Source: Actinomycetota bacterium
Lineage (GTDB): Bacteria > Actinomycetota > Thermoleophilia > Solirubrobacterales > Thermoleophilaceae
Assembly: GCA_005885165.1 (NCBI GenBank)
Contig: VAXR01000068.1
Coordinates: 1 to 25,764, forward strand
DNA: 25,764 bases
Direction of reading: 5' to 3'
Part shown: piece after piece, positions 20,532-25,764 of the stretch
Numbering within the stretch: position 1 is the first letter of the stretch
How the letters are laid out: the number at the start of each line of letters is the position of its first letter
Position numbers and translations under genes: made by a program
Notes under the pieces: generated by a model
The model's input: the letters and a program-made list of their open reading frames with translations, nothing else
Databases searched by the model: none
What the model was told of the DNA's origin: nothing

Positions 20532-22367
20532 ATGGAGCCGACCTCAGTTCCTACCACTGAGCCAGCCCCGCGCAAGGGGCGGAAGGGCTCGCTCCAGAAC
20601 CCAGAGGTCTACGAGAACGTCCCGGGTCACGTCATCCCGATCCTGGAGCGCGAGTTCGACGACTTCGACACTCGCGCGGCGCAGTTCATGCGGGGCGACC
20701 TCCCGGAGGACGAGTTCGTCGGGTTCCGCCTGAAGCAGGGCGTTTACGGCCAGCGCCAGGCGGACGTCCAGATGGTCCGCGTGAAGCTCCCCTTCGGCGG
20801 CGTCAACCCGGAGCAGATGGAGGCGTTCGCGGACCTCGCCGAGCAGTACGCGCCGATGCGCAAGGGCCACATCACCACACGCCAGAACTTCCAGTTCCAT
20901 CACGTGCCCCTCGCGGACGCCGCGACGGCGATCCGCATGATCTCGGAGGCCGGCCTCTCGAGCCGCGAGGCGTGCGGCAACACCGTGCGCAACGTGACCG
21001 GCGATCCCTGGGCAGGGATCACCGAGGGCGAGCTGTTCGACATCACGCCGTACGCCGGCGCGTTCGTCCGCTACTTCGTGCGCCACGACGTCTGCCAGCT
21101 GCTTCCCCGGAAGTTCAAGGTCGCGTTCACCGCAACTGACGACGACCGCGCGATCACCCTGATCCACGACCTGGGCTTCCTGCCGCGCATCCGCGACGGC
21201 GTGAAGGGCGTAGAGATCCGCACCGGCGGCGGCACGTCGATCATGGCGCGCGTCGGCGGCACGCTCTACGACTTCGTGGAGGTGGACAACGGCGACTACC
21301 TGAAGGTCTCGGAGGCGGTCCTCCGGATCTTCGACCGCCAGGAGGAGCTCCGCGCGAACCGCATGCGCGCGCGGATCAAGTTCCTGATCGACAAGATCGG
21401 CATCGACGCTTTCCGCGAGATGGTGGATGAGGAGATGAAGGGCGACTGGGTCGCGGAGCGCGACTTCACTCCGGACCCGCTGCTGTTCATCGACGACGAG
21501 CAGGCCAAGGCGCCGCCGCCTCCGGTCGCCCCCGGCTCGCCCAACGGCGACCGCTCCGAGTTCGATCGCTTCGTCGCCGCCAACGTCCGGCCCCAGCGCC
21601 AGGAGGGCTTCTCGACGATCGAGGTGAAGGTGCCGCGCGGCGACCTCACGCCCGACCAGTTCCGCGGCATCGCGCAGGTCATGCGTGAGTTCACCGGCGG
21701 GTACGCGCGAACGAGCATCGAGCAGAACATGGTCCTTCGCTGGGTGCGCGACGAGTCGGTGTACGACGTGTGGCGGCGGCTCATCCAGCTCGGGCTGGGC
21801 GAGGCCGGAGCCCACGAGGTGACTGACGTCGTGAGCTGCCCCGGCACGGACAGCTGCAAGCTCGGGATCACGAGCTCGATGGGCCTGAGCTGGGCGATCT
21901 CGCAGCGGCTTCAGGAGATGCAGATCGACGATCCACTCAGCCGCGGCATCCACATCAAGATGTCCGGCTGCCCGAACGGCTGCGGCCAGCACCACCTCGG
22001 GACGATCGGGTTCTACGGCGCGTCGATCAAGGTCGGCGAGAAGCAGATCCCGGCCTACATCGCCCACGTGGGCGGCCGCTACGACGGCGGCGAGGTCCAG
22101 TACGGCGAGCGCCTGCGGGTGCGCCTCCCGGCCAAGCGCGTGCCCGACGCGGTGGAGCGGTGGATCCGCCTCTATGAAAAGGAGCGCCAGGAGGGCGAGG
22201 CGTTCAACGCCTACGTCGACCGCGTTGGGACGGAGCCGTTCGAGCAGGCTGCGCAGGACCTGTCGCTGCCCGTCGAGTTCAACATCGAGAACCTCGTCCA
22301 CTTCATCGACTGGAACCGCAAGGACGTCTACCGCGTGGAGCGCGGCGAGGGCGAATGCGCAATCTGA
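20532..22367 (+). CDS. Assimilatory sulfite reductase (ferredoxin/siroheme type; nitrite/sulfite reductase family)
   Basis: This 611-residue enzyme reduces sulfite to sulfide with six electrons, using siroheme coupled to a 4Fe-4S cluster. The cluster/siroheme cysteines are all present: C436 and C442 in VVSCPGTDSCKLG, and C480 and C484 in MSGCPNGCGQHH. Two ferredoxin-like half-domains are seen, the first around 60-130 with KGHITTRQNFQFHHVP and the second around 360-410 with GGYARTSIEQNMVLRW. The siroheme-binding ACGNTVRNVTGDPWAG lies at about 147-162. Membership of an operon with APS reductase and ATP sulfurylase argues for sulfite rather than nitrite as substrate. The start ATG 20532 has AGGGAGA 6 nt upstream. 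It is the first gene of a five-gene operon. The electron donor is probably ferredoxin; no flavoprotein subunit is nearby. Confidence 0.95.
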   Translation: MEPTSVPTTEPAPRKGRKGSLQNPEVYENVPGHVIPILEREFDDFDTRAAQFMRGDLPEDEFVGFRLKQGVYGQRQADVQMVRVKLPFGGVNPEQMEAFADLAEQYAPMRKGHITTRQNFQFHHVPLADAATAIRMISEAGLSSREACGNTVRNVTGDPWAGITEGELFDITPYAGAFVRYFVRHDVCQLLPRKFKVAFTATDDDRAITLIHDLGFLPRIRDGVKGVEIRTGGGTSIMARVGGTLYDFVEVDNGDYLKVSEAVLRIFDRQEELRANRMRARIKFLIDKIGIDAFREMVDEEMKGDWVAERDFTPDPLLFIDDEQAKAPPPPVAPGSPNGDRSEFDRFVAANVRPQRQEGFSTIEVKVPRGDLTPDQFRGIAQVMREFTGGYARTSIEQNMVLRWVRDESVYDVWRRLIQLGLGEAGAHEVTDVVSCPGTDSCKLGITSSMGLSWAISQRLQEMQIDDPLSRGIHIKMSGCPNGCGQHHLGTIGFYGASIKVGEKQIPAYIAHVGGRYDGGEVQYGERLRVRLPAKRVPDAVERWIRLYEKERQEGEAFNAYVDRVGTEPFEQAAQDLSLPVEFNIENLVHFIDWNRKDVYRVERGEGECAI

Positions 22368-22377
22368 GGACCTCGAG

Positions 22378-23034
22378 ATGGCTGTAGCGACGACACCCGA
22401 CATCGAGCACCTCCCCGCCGAGGAGGTCCTCGCCTATGCCGTCGAGCGCTGGCAGCCGCGGCTGTACGTGGCCTGCTCCTTCCAGAAGGAGGCCTCGGTG
22501 ATCATGGACATGCTGCTGCGGATCGAGCCCGAGGCGCGTTTCTTCACGCTCGACACCGGGGTCCTGTTCGAGGAGACCTACGAGACCAAGCGCGTGCTCG
22601 AGGAGCGCTACGGGATCGAGGTCGACGTGTACCGCGGGATCAGCCTCGAGCGCCAGGCCGAGCTGCACGGCGAGGCGCTCTGGAACCGCGATCCCGACGC
22701 CTGCTGCGACATCCGCAAGGTCACTCCGCTGCAGGAGGCGCTCGGCGATGTGGACGCCTGGATCGCCGGTCTGCGCCGCGACCAGTCACCCAGCCGGGCG
22801 GCCACGGCCAAGCTCCACTGGGACGAGAAGCACGACCTCTGGAAGGTCAATCCGCTCGCCGATTGGACCGAGGAGCGCGTCTGGGAGTACATCGAGCGCC
22901 ACGAGGTGCCGTACAACCCGTTGCACCGTCGCGGCTACGCTTCCATCGGCTGCACGCATTGCACGCAGCCCGGCGGAGGCCGTGACGGCCGCTGGGCCGG
23001 ACACGACAGGACGGAGTGCGGAATCCACGCATGA
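22378..23034 (+). CDS. cysH: Adenylyl-sulfate (APS) reductase
   Basis: This 218-residue thiol-dependent reductase converts APS to sulfite and AMP. It has the PP-loop-like start VACSFQKEASVIMDML, the LDTGVLFEETYET motif and the four 4Fe-4S cysteines in CC...CxxC form (C109-C110 in ACCDIRKV, and C192/C195 in GCTHCTQP). The catalytic C-terminal motif is ECGIH (C214). The cluster cysteines separate APS reductases from cluster-free PAPS reductases, so APS is the likely substrate. The gene lies 10 nt after the sulfite reductase with GAGG upstream. Its stop overlaps the next start (ATGA). Confidence 0.95.
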   Translation: MAVATTPDIEHLPAEEVLAYAVERWQPRLYVACSFQKEASVIMDMLLRIEPEARFFTLDTGVLFEETYETKRVLEERYGIEVDVYRGISLERQAELHGEALWNRDPDACCDIRKVTPLQEALGDVDAWIAGLRRDQSPSRAATAKLHWDEKHDLWKVNPLADWTEERVWEYIERHEVPYNPLHRRGYASIGCTHCTQPGGGRDGRWAGHDRTECGIHA

Positions 23035-23567
23035 GCGATTTGGGAGCGACGCTCTGGTTCACGGGGCTCTCGGGCGCCGGGAAGTCGACGATCGCGCAGA
23101 TCGTCGAGTCCGAGCTGCGCGAGCGCGGCTACAAGGTCGAGGTGCTCGACGGCGACGTCGTGCGCACGAACCTCTCCAAGGGGCTCGGGTTCTCGAAGGA
23201 GGACCGCGACACCAACATCCGCCGGATCGCCTTCGTCGCCGATCTCCTGTCCCGTAACGGCGTGGTCGCGATCACCGCCGCGATCTCGCCCTACCGCGAG
23301 ATCCGCGACGAGGCGCGCGCGCTGATGGGCGCGCGCTTCATCGAGATCCACGTGAAGGCGTCGGTCGAGGAGTGCGCGCGCCGCGACGTAAAGGGGCTCT
23401 ACGAGAAGGCCATGCGCGGCGAGATCAAGGAGTTCACGGGCGTCTCCGACCCCTACGAGGAGCCGCTCAACCCCGAGCTCGTGCTCGACACCGAGGCCGA
23501 GAGCCCCGAGGAGTCCGCCGCGAAGGTCCTCGCCGTGCTCGACTCCCGAGTCAAAATCGCCGCGTGA
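23031..23567 (+). CDS. cysC: Adenylylsulfate kinase (APS kinase)
   Basis: This 178-residue kinase phosphorylates APS to PAPS. The P-loop GLSGAGKST sits at about 12-20, followed by VEVLDGDVVRTNLSKGLGFSKEDRDTNIRRI (APS-binding and DGD motif) and the AAISPYREIRDEAR lid with its conserved serine. The C-terminal EFTGVSDPYEEPLNPELVLDT is typical. ATG 23031 overlaps the cysH stop by 4 nt; the frame upstream to 23016 is not needed. Its stop overlaps the GTG of the ATP sulfurylase gene (GTGA). Since CysH looks APS-specific, this enzyme probably supplies PAPS for sulfotransferases rather than the reductive route. Confidence 0.95.
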   Translation: MSDLGATLWFTGLSGAGKSTIAQIVESELRERGYKVEVLDGDVVRTNLSKGLGFSKEDRDTNIRRIAFVADLLSRNGVVAITAAISPYREIRDEARALMGARFIEIHVKASVEECARRDVKGLYEKAMRGEIKEFTGVSDPYEEPLNPELVLDTEAESPEESAAKVLAVLDSRVKIAA

Positions 23568-24631
23568 GCGAGCTCCGGCTCACCGCGCGCCAGACCGCCG
23601 ACTTCGAGCTCCTCGCGAACGGCGGGTTCGCGCCGGTCGAGGGCTTCCAGGGGCACGCCGCCTGGGAGACCGTGACGGAGTCGATGCGGCTGCCCGACAG
23701 CCGACCCTGGCCGATCCCCGTCACGCTCCCGAGCGAGACGGGCGAAGTCGGGGAGACGCTAACCCTGATCGGGCACGAGGGCACGCGCCTCGGCACGCTG
23801 GTGGTGGAGGAGGTCTACGAGCGCGACCTGCAGCGCGAGGCCCAGCAGGTCTACCGCACGACCGACGACTCCCACCCCGGGGTCGCCGCGCTCTATCGCG
23901 AGGGCTCGCGCACGCTCGCCGGGCCGATCCAGGCCGACGCCCTCCCCTCGCACATCGACGCCGTCGCTCCCTACGTGATGACGCCGGACCAGACCCGCGC
24001 CGCCTTCGCCGAGCGCGGCTGGTCCACCGTCGTCGGCTTCCAGACGCGCAACCCGATCCACCGCGCGCACGAGTACCTGACGAAGGCGGCCCTCGAGATC
24101 GTCGACGGGCTCTTCATCCACCCGATCGTCGGCGAGACGAAGGACGACGACATCCCCGCCGGCACCCGCATGCGCTGCTACGAGGTCCTGATCGAGCACT
24201 ACTACCCGGCCGAGCGCGTCCTGCTTGGGATCAACCCCGCCGCCATGCGCTACGCCGGGCCGCGCGAGGCAATTTTTCACGCACTCGTGCGCGCGAACTA
24301 CGGATGCACCCACTTCATCGTCGGGCGCGACCACGCCGGCGTTGGCGACTGGTACGGAACCTACGACGCGCAGAAGATCTTCGAGGAGTTCGAGCCGGGC
24401 GAGCTCGGGATCGAGCCGCTCAGGTTCGAGCACGCGTTCTGGTGCAAGATCAGCGGCGGGATGGCGACGACCAAGACGTCGCCGTCCGGGCCTGAGGACC
24501 GGGTATTCCTCTCCGGGACGAAGGTCCGCGAGATGCTGGGGCGGGGAGAGCGCCCGCCGCAGGAGTTCACCCGCCCCGAGGTCGCGGACGTCCTGATCGA
24601 CGCCTACGCGGGCGAGCCCGCGCCGGTCTAG
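23564..24631 (+). CDS. sat: Sulfate adenylyltransferase (ATP sulfurylase)
   Basis: This 355-residue monofunctional Sat makes APS and pyrophosphate from ATP and sulfate, the first step of sulfate activation. The N-terminal PUA-like domain (about 1-130) includes FELLANGGFAPVEGF. The catalytic domain has QTRNPIHRAHE (160-170), HPIVGETKDDDIP, LGINPAAMRYAGPREAIFHA and IVGRDHAGVGDWYG (252-265). The end SGTKVREMLGRGERPPQEFTRPEVADVL is the family C-terminus. It is shorter than fungal or fused forms because there is no kinase domain; the kinase is the separate gene upstream. The GTG start at 23564 overlaps the cysC stop. Sat replaces the CysDN heterodimer used by many actinobacteria. Confidence 0.96.
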   Translation: MSELRLTARQTADFELLANGGFAPVEGFQGHAAWETVTESMRLPDSRPWPIPVTLPSETGEVGETLTLIGHEGTRLGTLVVEEVYERDLQREAQQVYRTTDDSHPGVAALYREGSRTLAGPIQADALPSHIDAVAPYVMTPDQTRAAFAERGWSTVVGFQTRNPIHRAHEYLTKAALEIVDGLFIHPIVGETKDDDIPAGTRMRCYEVLIEHYYPAERVLLGINPAAMRYAGPREAIFHALVRANYGCTHFIVGRDHAGVGDWYGTYDAQKIFEEFEPGELGIEPLRFEHAFWCKISGGMATTKTSPSGPEDRVFLSGTKVREMLGRGERPPQEFTRPEVADVLIDAYAGEPAPV

Positions 24632-24646
24632 CCTCCGCCCGAGCCG

Positions 24647-25549
24647 ATGGATCCGCTCGTCATCCTCTTCGGCTTCCTCGTCGGCGTGCTCGTCGGGCTC
24701 ACCGGAGTGGGCGGCGGATCGCTGATGACGCCGATCCTGATCCTGATCTTCGGGTTCAAGCCGGTCACGGCGATCGGCACCGACCTCGCCTACGGTGCGG
24801 TCACGAAGACGGTCGGCGGCTGGCGCCACTGGCGCGCGCGGACGGTCAACCAGAGCCTGTCGTGGTGGATGGCGCTCGGCTCGGTCCCGGCGGCTGTCAG
24901 CGGCGTGTGGGTGCTCAGCGTGATCCGTCACGCCGCCGGCAAGGGGTTCGACGACACCGTTCTGAACATCGTGGCCGCGGCGCTGCTGTTCACGGGCGCC
25001 GCCACGCTGGCGCGCGCTCTGTTCCTGCCGAAGGTGGTGGAGAAGGAGCGCGAGTCATTCGTGCTCGAGCGCCGGCACAAGATCTCCGCCATCGTCCTCG
25101 GCGGGTTCGTCGGCTTCGTCCTCGGCATCACCTCGGCGGGCTCGGGCTCGCTGATCGCGGTCGGGCTGATCATGCTGTTCCGGCTTGCTCCCCGCCAGGT
25201 CGTCGGAACCGACGTCTTTCACGCCGCGATCCTCCTCTGGGCGGCGGCCCTGGCCCACGTTGTCGCCGGCAACGTCGACTTCGGTCTCGCGGGGACGATC
25301 CTGATCGGGTCGGTGCCGGGCGTCTGGGTGGGCAGCCACTGGTCGATCCGGACGCCGGTGGCGGCGCTTCGTACCACGCTCGGCGTGATCCTGATCGCCG
25401 CCGGGCTCGCGCTGCTCTACAAGGCCGGCGCGGCGATCCCGATCCCGGTGCTCGCCGGCCTGCCGCTCGGGCTGCTCGCCTGGCTGTTGGCGAAGGAGCT
25501 CCTGCGGCGGCGCAGGCTCGCCACGCCGGTCCCGGCCGCCGAGCGCTAG
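24647..25549 (+). CDS. TauE/SafE-family membrane permease
   Basis: This 300-residue protein has about eight membrane helices in two homologous halves. Family motifs are GVLVGLTGVGGGSLMTPILI and IGTDLAYGAVTKTVGGWRH in the first half, and GFVLGITSAGSGSLIAVGLIMLF with VVGTDVFHAAILLWAAALAH in the second. Family members move sulfite, sulfoacetate or other small anions. As the last gene of a sulfate-reduction operon (15 nt after sat) it is a good candidate for sulfate uptake or for sulfite export when reduction lags. Direction and substrate cannot be read from sequence. The C-terminus is a basic cytoplasmic tail. Confidence 0.93.
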   Translation: MDPLVILFGFLVGVLVGLTGVGGGSLMTPILILIFGFKPVTAIGTDLAYGAVTKTVGGWRHWRARTVNQSLSWWMALGSVPAAVSGVWVLSVIRHAAGKGFDDTVLNIVAAALLFTGAATLARALFLPKVVEKERESFVLERRHKISAIVLGGFVGFVLGITSAGSGSLIAVGLIMLFRLAPRQVVGTDVFHAAILLWAAALAHVVAGNVDFGLAGTILIGSVPGVWVGSHWSIRTPVAALRTTLGVILIAAGLALLYKAGAAIPIPVLAGLPLGLLAWLLAKELLRRRRLATPVPAAER

Positions 25550-25570
25550 CGCCTGCTCATCTCAGGACAC

Positions 25571-25583
25571 TAGGCTTCCGGCG
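25571..25583 (+). promoter_or_regulatory. -10 box of the leaderless biotin carboxylase gene
   Basis: TAGGCT (25571-25576) lies 7 nt before the GTG at 25584 and there is no Shine-Dalgarno. The same hexamer occurs at 5134-5139 before the aminotransferase frame. Confidence 0.45.
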
Positions 25584-25764
25584 GTGTTCGGGAAGGTGCT
25601 CGTCGCGAACCGCGGCGAGATAGCGATCCGCGTCATGAGGACGCTCGCGGAGCTCGGCATCGCGTCGGTCGCGGTGTACTCGGAGCCGGATCGCGATGCC
25701 CTGCACGTCCGCCGCGCCGACGAGGCCTACCTGCTCGGGCCGGGAGCTCCGAGCCAGAGCTACC
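25584..25764 (+). CDS. Biotin carboxylase / acyl-CoA carboxylase alpha subunit, 5' part only
   Basis: Sixty codons are visible before the window ends. The translation VFGKVLVANRGEIAIRVMRTLAELGIASVAVYSEPDRDALHVRRADEAYLLGPG is the unmistakable N-terminus of biotin carboxylases (AccC / PccA / PycA type), including the ANRGEIAxRxxR motif. The start GTG 25584 follows a TAGGCT box by 7 nt. Whether the protein goes on to a biotin carrier domain, as in actinobacterial AccA/PccA alpha subunits, cannot be seen. With the beta subunit at 12292 and the epsilon-like protein at 18771 it could form an acyl-CoA carboxylase. Confidence 0.93.
   Translation, partial: MFGKVLVANRGEIAIRVMRTLAELGIASVAVYSEPDRDALHVRRADEAYLLGPGAPSQSY

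Noticed and set aside
20544..22403. 619-residue minus-strand open frame opposite the sulfite reductase
   Set aside because: Low-complexity Asp/Val/Leu/Arg shadow; the plus strand carries the siroheme and 4Fe-4S motifs.

Overview
The window is high-GC (roughly 70 %) chromosomal DNA from an actinobacterium. Several features point to the class Thermoleophilia (Solirubrobacterales or Gaiellales type): GTG starts are common, several genes look leaderless with a TANNNT box 6-10 nt before the start codon, and a glycine-rich secreted protein ends in a 'CSSPKTYKKLKRGSYTF...DPTPAKRRFTI' Ig-like tail that is frequent in that group. The placement is an inference from gene content and style; no rRNA or tRNA gene is present to test it.

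Layout, left to right. (1) 1-1667, minus: an ABC exporter pair (ATPase plus an ABC-2 permease cut by the window edge). (2) 1705-2487, plus: a YmdB-type metallophosphoesterase, divergent from the ABC genes. (3) 5088-2484, minus: a three-gene operon of DUF4126 membrane protein, alkaline-phosphatase-superfamily phosphodiesterase and GtrA-like membrane protein. (4) 5281-7643, plus: a class I PLP aminotransferase translationally coupled to a D-alanine--D-alanine ligase. (5) 7644-7917: an intergenic region that forms a very large nested inverted repeat. (6) 10137-7918, minus: a histidine kinase and NarL-type response regulator with overlapping ends, then a bifunctional-nuclease (DUF151) gene. (7) 10377-14882, plus: secreted subtilase, SRPBCC-like protein, propionyl-CoA-carboxylase-type beta subunit and nitrilase. 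(8) 16140-14788, minus: a cytochrome P450 whose 3' end overlaps the nitrilase. (9) 16259-18743: a frameshifted glycine-rich secreted protein and a convergent ornithine-cyclodeaminase-family gene. Their 3' ends are caught in an exact 347-bp tandem duplication. (10) 18771-20410: a small acyl-CoA-carboxylase epsilon-like protein, a ring-cleaving-dioxygenase-like VOC protein and a rhodanese. (11) 20532-25549, plus: a tight assimilatory sulfate-reduction operon (sulfite reductase, APS reductase, APS kinase, ATP sulfurylase, TauE/SafE permease). (12) 25584-end: the start of a biotin carboxylase.

How the genes work together. The sulfur operon encodes the route sulfate -> APS -> sulfite -> sulfide plus a candidate membrane transporter. 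APS kinase adds a branch to PAPS. The beta carboxyltransferase, the biotin carboxylase at the right edge and the small epsilon-like protein could form one acyl-CoA carboxylase although they are kilobases apart. The aminotransferase/Ddl pair touches amino-acid and peptidoglycan precursor metabolism.

The points most worth a second look are the dyad at 7675-7900, the perfect 347-bp duplication together with the nearby frameshift (real rearrangement or assembly fault), and the recurrent leaderless-promoter architecture, including two back-to-back -10 boxes that share bases. I did not find a clear previously undescribed multi-gene system. The dyad is the best candidate for an undescribed element.
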